From contig JAFZRB010000267.1 in assembly GCA_017620115.1 (NCBI GenBank), positions 1-15,051 on the forward strand: 15,051 bases of DNA, given 5' to 3'. Positions 7,606-14,645 of the stretch are shown here, piece after piece. Positions within the stretch are counted from its first letter, which is position 1. Each line of letters starts with the position of its first letter. This stretch comes from Clostridia bacterium. GTDB taxonomy: Bacteria > Bacillota > Clostridia > Christensenellales > Aristaeellaceae. Below the pieces are notes generated by a model. It did no database searches and had not been told where the DNA came from. It worked only from the letters and a program-made list of their open reading frames with translations. Made by a program: the position numbers and the translations under genes.

Positions 7606-8796
7606 ATGATTCGGAAGCCGAGGTTATTGATTCTGAACGGCAGTTTTTGCGAGCAGCCCATCATCGAAAAGGCAAAAGAAATGGGCTATTATGTCATCAC
7701 GACGGGCAATATGCCGCATCTGATCGGTCACAGGTTCGCCGATGAATACATACCGGCTGATTATTCCGATAAGGAAGCGGTTCTGCAGCTGGTGAAAGAT
7801 CATGCGATCGAGCATGTCGTCAGCTGCGCGAATGATTTTGGCGTTATCACTGCCGCCTATGTGGCTGAAAAGATGGGATGGAAGGGACACGACACCTATG
7901 AGCACGCCATCCTGCTCCACCACAAGGACGAGTTTAAAAACTATTGCAGGGAAAAGAATATTCCATCGCCCCAATCGGAGGTGTTCGCCGAAAAACAGGC
8001 GGCCATCGATTACGCGCGGGTCGCGCAGTTCCCCGTCATTGTCAAGGCGAATGATCTGACGGGCGGCAAAGGCATTCTGAAGGCGGAGAATTATGACGAA
8101 GCCTGCGCCGCCATCGAAAACGCGTTTACCAGATCCCGCGACAAGCGCATTCTTATAGAACCGTATCTGACGGGTACCCAGCATACGATTGTAACGTTCA
8201 TCAGCAATAAGAAAGTCATCGCCTCCGCCAGCTGCAATTGTTATTCGATGGTCAATCCCTATCTGATTCAGGCGGAGACTTTCCCGGCGGATGATATTGA
8301 CCGCGTAGGGCCTGAACTCATTTCCATCATCGAGGGCATCGTTTCCGATCTGGATCTGTGCGACGGGATATTCGCGCTTCAGTATATCCTGTGCGACGGA
8401 AAACCCTATATCATCGAAATGATGCGCCGATGCTTTGGCAATCAGTTTCTCTCGCTCGTCGCCATGGCGTCCGGTTTCCCGTGGGACGAGGCCTATATCA
8501 GAGCGGCGGTCGGTGAAAGCTGCGAGGGCCTGAAAACGGAAAAGCCGACCGCTGTGTACTGCGGCCATTATGGCGTCATGACGAACAGGAACGGCACCGT
8601 GCGCGGATACGCCATCCCTCCGGAGATCGAAAAGCATGTATTCAAGAAGATCGAAATGATACCGCCCGGAGGAACGCTCCGCGACCATCTGAACGAAAGG
8701 GTCGCGTATCTGTATTATACGTATGACGACCGCGACGAGATGAACAGAGAAGTGAAAACATACCTCGATCGGATCAGAGTCGATGTGACCGATTGA
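7606..8796 (+). CDS. ATP-grasp ligase in an envelope-sugar cluster
   Basis: A 396-residue soluble cytoplasmic enzyme of the ATP-grasp superfamily (carbamoyl-phosphate synthase/PurK/biotin carboxylase-like), which couples a carboxylate, through an acyl phosphate, to an amine or other nucleophile. An N-terminal Rossmann-like pre-ATP-grasp domain covers about residues 1-105. The ATP-grasp domain shows the lysine strand and glycine-rich loop VIVKANDLTGGKGILKA (144-160), the ATP-contact EPYLTGTQHTI (185-195), and the metal-binding end IIEMMRRCFGNQF (269-281), where the common E-x-N-x-R pattern reads E-M-M-R-R. A C-terminal domain follows. It is first in the long downstream unit, after a strong promoter. 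Substrate is unknown: attaching an amino acid or another carboxylate to an amino sugar such as Fuc4N is a reasonable guess, not shown by the sequence. Family is secure. Confidence 0.85.
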   Translation: MIRKPRLLILNGSFCEQPIIEKAKEMGYYVITTGNMPHLIGHRFADEYIPADYSDKEAVLQLVKDHAIEHVVSCANDFGVITAAYVAEKMGWKGHDTYEHAILLHHKDEFKNYCREKNIPSPQSEVFAEKQAAIDYARVAQFPVIVKANDLTGGKGILKAENYDEACAAIENAFTRSRDKRILIEPYLTGTQHTIVTFISNKKVIASASCNCYSMVNPYLIQAETFPADDIDRVGPELISIIEGIVSDLDLCDGIFALQYILCDGKPYIIEMMRRCFGNQFLSLVAMASGFPWDEAYIRAAVGESCEGLKTEKPTAVYCGHYGVMTNRNGTVRGYAIPPEIEKHVFKKIEMIPPGGTLRDHLNERVAYLYYTYDDRDEMNREVKTYLDRIRVDVTD

Positions 8797-8855
8797 TTAT
8801 GGCGTTTTTTTAAAGACGCTCGCAGAACGCGGGAGATACGAAAGGGCGAACGAAA

Positions 8856-9749
8856 ATGAAGATCCTCGTAACCGGCTCCAACGGCTTTATCGGTTCCAAT
8901 CTGTGCAGATATCTGAAGAAGCAGGGCTGCGGCGTGATCGGCCTTGACCTTGCGCCGGCTTCCCGAATCGACGCAGTGGACGAGTACGTTGAGTGCGATT
9001 TGTCTACGGAGAAAACGGCCCATATCCTGGATGGGCGTCAGGTGGACGCGCTGGTCCATCTCGCGGCCGATATGCGTCACGCGCCGTATGAGATCGACGT
9101 GGTGCGCAACAACTGCGTGGGCGAACAGCGGCTGCTCGAGCTGTGCGAAGAGCGCAAAGTACCCGTTTTCGTTCAGCTGTCCAGCCTGCCCGTGATCGGC
9201 AGGCCCGTCGAGCATCCCATCACAGAAAAGCATCCCCTGCATCCGCCCACGGTGTATCACGCGACCAAGCGCATGATGGAGCTGCTGGCCGATTACGCCT
9301 TTTATACGCACGGCCTGCGCACCGTGAGCTTCCGCATCTGCGCGCCGGTGGGCGTTGGCATGAATCAGAAAACCATTTTCCCCACGTTCATCCGCAACGC
9401 GCTGGCCGCGCAGGATATCGTGCTGTTCGGCAAGGGAACGCGGCAGCAGACCTATATCCATGTGAACGACATCGCTCAGGCGATTTACAAAGCCATTCTG
9501 AGCGAAAAGGCGCAGGGCGTCTATAACCTGGGGAGCTACAATCTGCTGTCCAATAAGGATCTGGCGCGCAAATGCGTCGAGACGCTGCGTTCCGATTCAA
9601 AGATCGTTTTTAACGGCCAGCCCGATCCGATGGACGGGGATGTTTGGGATATTTCCATAGACCGCGTGAAAGAGGATACCGGCTACGAGCCAGCCGTGTC
9701 TATCGAAGAGGCGATTCTGGAGCAGGCGGAGGCGCTGCGCCGCCAGTGA
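8856..9749 (+). CDS. NAD(P)-dependent sugar epimerase/dehydratase (extended SDR)
   Basis: A 297-residue extended short-chain dehydrogenase/reductase acting on a nucleotide sugar. It has the Rossmann glycine motif GSNGFIGSN (7-15), an acidic Asp31 at the end of the second strand, HLAAD (68-72), a Ser pair at 109-110, the catalytic Tyr134-x-x-x-Lys138 (YHATK), and YIHVNDIAQAI, typical of the family. The first residues MKILVTG are also typical, and AAAGGG lies 9 bases upstream of the ATG. It is shorter than RmlB (342) and lacks its Thr-Asp-Glu triad, so it is not a 4,6-dehydratase of that type; a 4-epimerase or a 4-keto reductase is more likely. Its substrate may be the sugar loaded by one of the following GT2 enzymes. 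The 59-base gap before it holds no promoter that I can see. Confidence 0.85.
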   Translation: MKILVTGSNGFIGSNLCRYLKKQGCGVIGLDLAPASRIDAVDEYVECDLSTEKTAHILDGRQVDALVHLAADMRHAPYEIDVVRNNCVGEQRLLELCEERKVPVFVQLSSLPVIGRPVEHPITEKHPLHPPTVYHATKRMMELLADYAFYTHGLRTVSFRICAPVGVGMNQKTIFPTFIRNALAAQDIVLFGKGTRQQTYIHVNDIAQAIYKAILSEKAQGVYNLGSYNLLSNKDLARKCVETLRSDSKIVFNGQPDPMDGDVWDISIDRVKEDTGYEPAVSIEEAILEQAEALRRQ

Positions 9750-9764
9750 GCGAAGAACAAATGC

Positions 9765-9772
9765 GGGGGAGG
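9765..9772 (+). promoter_or_regulatory. Ribosome binding site of the first GT2 gene
   Basis: GGGGGAGG 9 bases before ATG 9782. It fixes the start there rather than at an in-frame ATG at 9644 that lies inside the epimerase gene. Confidence 0.8.
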
Positions 9773-9781
9773 ACGCCCTTC

Positions 9782-10807
9782 ATGAAAAAACTGTCGTTTG
9801 TCATTCCGTGTTACCGTTCCGCCAAGACGGTTGGCGGCGTTATCAGCGATATCATCGCAACGGTGGAGAAGGACGGCCGATACGATTATGAAATCATCTG
9901 CGTGAACGATCATTCGCCGGACAACACGCTCGAGGTGCTTCTGAGCCTGACCGACAATCCCCGCATCAAGGTCATCGACCTGATGCGCAATTTTGGCCAG
10001 CACTCCGCGCTGATGGCCGGCTACAACTGCGTGACCGGCGACTATGTGGTCAGTCTGGACGACGACGGACAGAATCCGCCTTCCGAAATGTTCAAGCTGA
10101 TCGACAAGCTGACCGAGGGGAATTACGACTGGGTGTCCGCGCGCTATGCCGCGCAGAAGCACTCTCTCTATCGGAGGCTGGGCAGCAGGCTGAGCATGAC
10201 GATGTCGCGCGAACTGATCGGCAAGCCGAAAGAAGTGGACATCAACTCCTACTGCGTGATTCGCCGCGAGATAGCCGAGGAGATCGTCAAATACAAAAAC
10301 GCCTATCCCTTCGTGCATGGCCTGATGCTGCGCGTCACGCGCAACATCGCGGATGTGGAGATCGACCACAGGGAGCGCCTCGAAGGCCGCTCGGGCTACA
10401 GCATGTCCAAGCTCGTGGGGCTGATGATGAACGGTTTCACAGCCTTCTCCGTCAAGCCGCTCCGGCTGGCTTCGCTGCTCGGCGTACTCACGGCGGTCAT
10501 CGGCTTTATTTACGGCATCTTTGTGATCGTGCGCAGGATCGTCACGCCGGGTATGGCTGCGGGTTACAGCTCGCTCATGGCCGTCATGCTGTTTATCGGC
10601 GGCGTCATCATGCTGCTGCTCGGTCTGCTGGGCGAGTATCTCGGCCGCGTGTATATATGCCTGAACAACGCGCCTCAGTTTATCATCCGCAGCATGGTCA
10701 ACATGACCGAGGAGAACATGGCCGCCATGGAAGCGTCTATGGGCCGGGACGCCTGTGCGCTGAGAAACCGCGTTGCTGAACCCGCGCAGAAAAGCCGGGC
10801 AAGCTGA
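9782..10807 (+). CDS. GT2 polyprenyl-phosphate glycosyltransferase (GtrB/ArnC-like), first copy
   Basis: A 341-residue family 2 glycosyltransferase of the DPM1/GtrB/ArnC group, which transfers a sugar from a nucleotide to undecaprenyl phosphate on the inner face of the membrane. Seen are the start strand LSFVIPCYRSA (4-14), VNDHSPDNT (41-49), RNFGQHSALMAGYN (69-82), the nucleotide/metal site SLDDDGQNPPSEM (91-103) with Asp93-Asp95, and two C-terminal membrane helices (about 230-252 and 263-287) followed by GEYLGRVY. These are usual for the group and length is normal. The two small transporter-like genes directly downstream resemble ArnE and ArnF, so context favours an ArnC-like role, loading a lipid carrier for export. 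Donor sugar is unknown; dTDP-Fuc4N or the product of the adjacent epimerase are candidates. Confidence 0.88.
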   Translation: MKKLSFVIPCYRSAKTVGGVISDIIATVEKDGRYDYEIICVNDHSPDNTLEVLLSLTDNPRIKVIDLMRNFGQHSALMAGYNCVTGDYVVSLDDDGQNPPSEMFKLIDKLTEGNYDWVSARYAAQKHSLYRRLGSRLSMTMSRELIGKPKEVDINSYCVIRREIAEEIVKYKNAYPFVHGLMLRVTRNIADVEIDHRERLEGRSGYSMSKLVGLMMNGFTAFSVKPLRLASLLGVLTAVIGFIYGIFVIVRRIVTPGMAAGYSSLMAVMLFIGGVIMLLLGLLGEYLGRVYICLNNAPQFIIRSMVNMTEENMAAMEASMGRDACALRNRVAEPAQKSRAS

Positions 10808-10828
10808 CCGGGCGGAGGTGGGAAACGA

Positions 10829-11185
10829 ATGGGGAATGAAAACCGGGCCAGCTGGAAGGATATCCTGCTGCTCCATATCGTATTTCTGGTCGTGTCGCTT
10901 GGCTCGGTCGCCTCGAAGACAGCCGCGTCGTATGAGTTTTTTTCGCTGCCGTTCCTGCTGTTTTACGCGCTGTATATCGGCGCGCTGGGGTTCTATGCGC
11001 TCTCGTGGGTGCAGATTATCAAGCGCGTGCCGCTGGTGACGGCGTTCAGCAACAAGGCGATCACCGTCGTCTGGAACATGGTCTTCGGCGCGCTGCTTTT
11101 CCATGAAACGATTACGTTAAAGTCGGTCATTGCGGCGCTGATCGTCATTGCCGGCGTGATATTGGTGGTGACGTCCGATGAGTGA
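10829..11185 (+). CDS. Small EmrE/ArnE-like membrane protein, first of a pair
   Basis: A 118-residue protein with four predicted helices (about 12-29, 38-61, 68-89, 95-114), the size and layout of small multidrug resistance/EamA half-transporters such as ArnE and ArnF. The motif of a Lys followed by P-x-x-x-A-x-S (residues 66-74), then VVWNMVFG and FHETIT, is typical of the EamA fold. GGAGGTG stands 8 bases before the ATG. The gene follows the GT2 gene by 21 bases and overlaps the next one by 8, so the three are surely cotranscribed. In the Arn pathway a heterodimer of such proteins is proposed to flip an undecaprenyl-phosphate amino sugar; the same role is inferred here. A drug-efflux role is the alternative, but context speaks against it. 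Confidence 0.75.
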   Translation: MGNENRASWKDILLLHIVFLVVSLGSVASKTAASYEFFSLPFLLFYALYIGALGFYALSWVQIIKRVPLVTAFSNKAITVVWNMVFGALLFHETITLKSVIAALIVIAGVILVVTSDE

Positions 11186-11525
11186 GAGCATGGCTTTGAA
11201 TATCGCCCTGTTTATATTCGGCCTGCTGCTTTCCGCTTTCTCGCATGTTCCCATGAAGCTGAGCGGACGCAGGCAGTATAAGAACAAAATTGCCGAATAC
11301 GCCAACCCGCTGGTCATCTTCGCGTATTTTCTTTGCGTCATGACGACGGTGTGCACGGTCATCGCGTATCGCGTCGTGCCGCTTTCACTCGGCGGCGTGC
11401 TCGCGACGCTCGAATACATCTTCGTCGCGTTGATTGGCTTTCTGTTTTTCAAGGAGAGGGCCAGCCGGCGCAAGCTCCTCGGACTGGCTGTGATCGTGTT
11501 TGGCGCGGTTCTTTATCAGCTCTGA
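11178..11525 (+). CDS. Small EmrE/ArnF-like membrane protein, second of a pair
   Basis: A 115-residue protein with four likely helices (about 6-24, 44-64, 69-90, 97-114) and an EamA-like second half: YRVVPLSLGGVLATLEYIF, then FFKERASRRKLLG, which matches the usual helix-loop pattern ending in an acidic residue before a basic loop. It overlaps the preceding gene by 8 bases. The start at 11178 (MSESMAL) has only a weak GGTGG-like site; ATG 11190 is an alternative that removes four residues. It differs clearly from its partner, so a heterodimer rather than a recent tandem duplicate is likely. Together they would form the translocator for the lipid-linked sugar made by the upstream GT2 enzyme. 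Confidence 0.75.
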   Translation: MSESMALNIALFIFGLLLSAFSHVPMKLSGRRQYKNKIAEYANPLVIFAYFLCVMTTVCTVIAYRVVPLSLGGVLATLEYIFVALIGFLFFKERASRRKLLGLAVIVFGAVLYQL

Positions 11526-11583
11526 CGGAGCCGTGTTTTTCCAGCGAAACCCCAACTGCCTTTCGCGGCAGTTCACTTACGAC

Positions 11584-11590
11584 GGGAGGT
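11584..11590 (+). promoter_or_regulatory. Ribosome binding site of rmlA
   Basis: GGGAGGT 8 bases before ATG 11599. It rules out an in-frame ATG at 11500, which lies in the preceding gene and would add 33 residues foreign to RmlA. Confidence 0.8.
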
Positions 11591-11598
11591 ACGTTTCT

Positions 11599-12486
11599 AT
11601 GAAAGGAATCGTTCTCGCAGGCGGCGCCGGCACCAGGCTTTATCCCCTGACGCTGGTCATCAGCAAGCAGCTGCTGCCGGTTTACGACAAGCCTATGATC
11701 TATTATCCGCTGTCCACGCTGATGCTGGCCGGGATCCGGGATATTCTGCTCATTTCCACGCCGGTGGATGTTCCCCGCTTTCAGCAGCTGCTGGGCGACG
11801 GCAGTCAGTATGGCATTCATTTGAGCTATGTCGTCCAGGAGTCGCCGGACGGGCTTGCGCAGGCTTTCATACTGGGCGAGGAATTCATCGGCGATGACGC
11901 CTGCGCCATGGTGCTGGGCGATAACATCTTCTATGGCAGCGGCTTCACGCGTCTGCTGAAGGAAGCGGTCTCCAACGCGGAGGAAAACAATCGCGCGACC
12001 GTGTTCGGTTATTACGTTGAGGATCCGGAGCGGTTTGGCGTGGTCGAATTCGGCGATGACGGCAGCGTCGTTTCCATCGAGGAAAAGCCCAATGAGCCGA
12101 AAAGCCATTATGCGGTGACGGGTCTGTATTTCTATCCGAAGGGCGTCAGCGCGCTGGCCAGACAGGTCAAGCCGTCCGCGCGGGGCGAGCTTGAGATAAC
12201 GGCGCTGAATGAGATGTACCTGCATCAGAAGACGCTGGACGTGCAGCTGTTCGGTCGCGGCTTTGCCTGGCTGGATACCGGCACGATGAGCAGCCTGCTG
12301 GACGCGAGCGAGTTCGTGCGTATCCTTCAAAAACGGCAGGGCGTCATGGCCTCCGCTCTGGAGGAAATCGCCTACTACCGCGGCTGGATCACAAAGGAAG
12401 ATCTCATCGCCGTTGCGGAGCGTTACGGAAAGAGCGAATACGGCCAGCATCTGAGGGCTGTGGCCGAGGGCAGACTGCGCGATTGA
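11599..12486 (+). CDS. rmlA: Glucose-1-phosphate thymidylyltransferase
   Basis: RmlA (RfbA/RffH) joins dTTP and glucose-1-phosphate to make dTDP-glucose, the entry point of dTDP-deoxysugar synthesis. The 295-residue length is that of the family. Motifs are LAGGAGTRLYPLT (6-18) for nucleotide binding, SKQLLPVYDKPMIYYPLSTLMLAGI (22 onward), SPDGLAQAF (82-90), LGDNIFYG (106-113) with the metal-binding Asp108, FGYYVEDPERFGVVEF, EEKP, YAVTGLYFY, and AWLDTGT near the end. The stop lies 17 bases before the rmlB ATG. Its product feeds RmlB directly. The 73 bases between the preceding transporter gene and this start show no promoter, so the gene belongs to the long unit beginning near 7481. Confidence 0.96.
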   Translation: MKGIVLAGGAGTRLYPLTLVISKQLLPVYDKPMIYYPLSTLMLAGIRDILLISTPVDVPRFQQLLGDGSQYGIHLSYVVQESPDGLAQAFILGEEFIGDDACAMVLGDNIFYGSGFTRLLKEAVSNAEENNRATVFGYYVEDPERFGVVEFGDDGSVVSIEEKPNEPKSHYAVTGLYFYPKGVSALARQVKPSARGELEITALNEMYLHQKTLDVQLFGRGFAWLDTGTMSSLLDASEFVRILQKRQGVMASALEEIAYYRGWITKEDLIAVAERYGKSEYGQHLRAVAEGRLRD

Positions 12487-12490
12487 AAAA

Positions 12491-12496
12491 GGGGGA
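12491..12496 (+). promoter_or_regulatory. Ribosome binding site of rmlB
   Basis: GGGGGA 7 bases before ATG 12504. It favours this start over an in-frame TTG at 12483 that overlaps rmlA, and the protein then begins at the family's usual place, directly before the Rossmann motif. Confidence 0.7.
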
Positions 12497-12503
12497 TAAT
12501 GAC

Positions 12504-13532
12504 ATGGGCAAAACGATCATCGTGACGGGCGGCGCCGGGTTTATCGGCTCCAACTTTGTTTTCCATATGCTGGACGGGCATCCGGACGATCGGATCATCT
12601 GTCTGGATAAGCTGACCTACGCTGGGAATCTGTCCACGCTGTGCTCCGTGATGGATCGACCGAACTTCCGCTTCGTGAAGGCGGACATCTGCGACCGGAA
12701 CGCCGTAAACGGACTCTTTGAAGAGGAACACCCGGATATCGTGGTCAACTTCGCGGCGGAAAGCCATGTCGACCGTTCCATTGAGGATCCGGGCGTATTT
12801 CTGCGCACGAATATCCTCGGCACGCAGGTGATGATGGACGCCTGCCGCAAATACGGCATCGAACGCTATCATCAGGTATCGACAGACGAGGTGTACGGCG
12901 ATTTGCCGCTGGATCGTCCCGATCTGTTCTTTACGGAGACAACGCCGATTCACACCTCCAGCCCGTATTCGGCCTCCAAGGCGAGCGCCGATCTTCTGGT
13001 GCTGGCCTATCACCGCACCTTCGGGCTGCCTGTGAGCATATCGCGCTGCTCGAACAACTACGGCCCGTATCAATTCCCGGAGAAACTGATTCCGCTGATG
13101 ATCATCAACGCGCTGCACGACAAGCCGCTGCCGGTATACGGGGACGGCTTGAACGTGCGCGACTGGCTGTATGTCGAGGATCACTGCGAGGCCATCGACC
13201 GGATCATACACGACGGCAGGGTCGGGGAGGTTTACAACGTGGGCGGCCATAACGAAATGGCCAACATAGACATCGTGAAGCTGATCTGTCATGAACTGGG
13301 AAAGCCCGAATCGCTGATAACCCATGTGGCTGACCGCAAAGGGCACGATCTGCGCTATGCGATCGATCCGGCCAAGATCAGCCGCGAGCTCGGGTGGCTG
13401 CCCAAAACGAAATTCTCTGACGGTATTAAAAAGACGGTCGCATGGTATCTGAACAACCGGGACTGGTGGGAGACCATCATTTCCGGCGAATATCAGAACT
13501 ACTATGAGAAAATGTACGGAAACCGTGTCTGA
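12504..13532 (+). CDS. rmlB: dTDP-glucose 4,6-dehydratase
   Basis: RmlB (RfbB/RffG) converts dTDP-glucose to dTDP-4-keto-6-deoxyglucose with bound NAD. The 342-residue product has the Rossmann motif TGGAGFIGSN (8-17), LDKLTYAGN (34-42), FAAESHVDRSI (83-93), the catalytic Thr127-Asp128-Glu129 in STDEVYGDL, Tyr155-x-x-x-Lys159 in SPYSASKASADLL, RCSNNYGPYQFPEKLIPL, and RDWLYVEDHCEAI. All are diagnostic of this enzyme rather than of a generic epimerase. The product is the shared precursor of dTDP-rhamnose and of the 4-amino sugars. No RmlC or RmlD follows; the window instead carries the aminotransferase WecE, so the 4-keto sugar most likely goes to dTDP-Fuc4N, unless rhamnose genes lie elsewhere. 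It is followed by an 85-base gap without a recognisable promoter or terminator. Confidence 0.96.
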   Translation: MGKTIIVTGGAGFIGSNFVFHMLDGHPDDRIICLDKLTYAGNLSTLCSVMDRPNFRFVKADICDRNAVNGLFEEEHPDIVVNFAAESHVDRSIEDPGVFLRTNILGTQVMMDACRKYGIERYHQVSTDEVYGDLPLDRPDLFFTETTPIHTSSPYSASKASADLLVLAYHRTFGLPVSISRCSNNYGPYQFPEKLIPLMIINALHDKPLPVYGDGLNVRDWLYVEDHCEAIDRIIHDGRVGEVYNVGGHNEMANIDIVKLICHELGKPESLITHVADRKGHDLRYAIDPAKISRELGWLPKTKFSDGIKKTVAWYLNNRDWWETIISGEYQNYYEKMYGNRV

Positions 13533-13617
13533 GCGAAAGAGATATACTGATTCTGCGCCGCGGAAAGGACTTGCCTGAACAGGGTTAGAAAGCGCGACGG
13601 GGGTGGAAAGCTGCGCC

Positions 13618-14604
13618 ATGAAAAAGCAAAAAACGATATCGGTCATGATACCCTGCTATAATGAAGAGGAGAACGCGCGGCCAATCTATGAGGCCGTGCG
13701 CGACGAGCTGCAGAGATCCTGCCCGAACTACGACTATGAGATCCTGTTCATTGACAACAAGAGCAAAGACCGCACGCGCGAAATCATCGAGGAAATCTGC
13801 GCGGAGAATCGCCGGGTGAAAGCGATTTTCAACGTGAAGAACTTCGGCCAGTTCAACAGCCCGTATTACGGAATTACACAAACCAGCGGCGATTGCACCA
13901 TCACGATCTGCGCCGATTTTCAGGATCCGGTCGAGATGATCCCCAAATTCGTCAGGGAATGGGAAAAGGGCTACAAGATCGTCATCGGAAGGAAGACGCG
14001 CAGCGAGGAAAATCCCATGATCTATTTCCTGCGCGGATGCTACTACAAGCTGCTCAGGAAGATGAGCAGCGTGGAAATGATCGAGCAGTTCACCGGCTTC
14101 GGCCTGTATGACAAAAGCTTCGTTCAGACGCTGCGCGACCTTCACGATCCCATCCCGTTTATCCGGGGTATCGTCGCGGAGCTGGGGCCGGAGCGCAAGG
14201 AGATCGAATATGAGCAGCCGCGAAGGCGCGCCGGCAAGACGCACAACAATTTCTTGAGCCTTTACGACGCCACCATGCTCAGCTTCACGAGTTACACAAA
14301 GGCCGGCATGCGCCTCGCCTCCTTTCTGGGTTTCTTTATGGCGGGCGTGAGCCTGCTGGCGGCGCTCGTCATGCTGATCGCAAAGCTGTGTATGTGGGAT
14401 CGGTTCGTCGCGGGATACGCGCCGATGGTCATTGCCATCTTCCTGGTGGGCGGCATTCAGCTGGCCTTTCTGGGTTTTTTGGGCGAGTATGTTATGAGCA
14501 TGAACATTCGCCTGATGAACCGGCCGCTGGTCGTGGAGGAGAGAAGGATCAATTTTGACGATGACGAAGCGCAGGATGCGGAGGATGAAAGGGCATCCGG
14601 CTGA
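13618..14604 (+). CDS. GT2 polyprenyl-phosphate glycosyltransferase (GtrB/CsbB-like), second copy
   Basis: A 328-residue family 2 glycosyltransferase with two C-terminal helices (about 234-257 and 268-290), of the group that makes undecaprenyl-phosphate sugars. Motifs are ISVMIPCYNEEEN (7-19), FIDNKSKDRT (44-53), NFGQFNSPYYGI (75-86), CADFQDPVEMI (98-108) in the nucleotide/metal position, and LGFLGEYVMSMNIRLMNRP. It differs from the first GT2 protein at most positions, so it is not a recent duplicate and probably uses another donor. The carboxyl end is strongly acidic (residues 314-324). The ATG at 13618 was chosen with GGAAAG 7 bases upstream; an in-frame GTG at 13603 has no better site. The next gene is GtrA-like, the classic partner of such enzymes in GtrA/GtrB and GtcA/CsbB pairs, which supports the role. 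Confidence 0.88.
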   Translation: MKKQKTISVMIPCYNEEENARPIYEAVRDELQRSCPNYDYEILFIDNKSKDRTREIIEEICAENRRVKAIFNVKNFGQFNSPYYGITQTSGDCTITICADFQDPVEMIPKFVREWEKGYKIVIGRKTRSEENPMIYFLRGCYYKLLRKMSSVEMIEQFTGFGLYDKSFVQTLRDLHDPIPFIRGIVAELGPERKEIEYEQPRRRAGKTHNNFLSLYDATMLSFTSYTKAGMRLASFLGFFMAGVSLLAALVMLIAKLCMWDRFVAGYAPMVIAIFLVGGIQLAFLGFLGEYVMSMNIRLMNRPLVVEERRINFDDDEAQDAEDERASG

Positions 14605-14645
14605 AAGCGCGCCGCGTCGTCGAGTTTCGCAGGGAGAAAACAGCC

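Noticed and set aside
8805..8822. Possible hairpin with T-run after the ATP-grasp gene (GCGTTTTTTTAAAGACGC)
   Set aside because: The T-run is within the arm rather than after it, the loop would be too small and the stem weak, so it is not a convincing intrinsic terminator.
9683..11104. 473-codon open frame on the minus strand
   Set aside because: Antisense to the clearly recognisable GT2 gene and first transporter gene; composition is low-complexity His/Asp/Arg-rich.
10829..11525. Paired small multidrug-resistance efflux pump
   Set aside because: Size and helix layout would allow it, but the position directly behind an ArnC/GtrB-like gene with overlapping ends fits an ArnE/ArnF-like flippase better.
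12483..12503. TTG start for rmlB overlapping rmlA
   Set aside because: It would add seven residues (MKKGDND) encoded by the ribosome binding site itself. The ATG at 12504 has a well-placed site and fits the family start.
11599..13532. dTDP-rhamnose cluster
   Set aside because: Only rmlA and rmlB are present; no rmlC or rmlD in the window. The presence of wecE points to an amino sugar instead.
12423..13646. 407-codon open frame on the minus strand
   Set aside because: Antisense to rmlB, whose plus-strand product is unmistakable.
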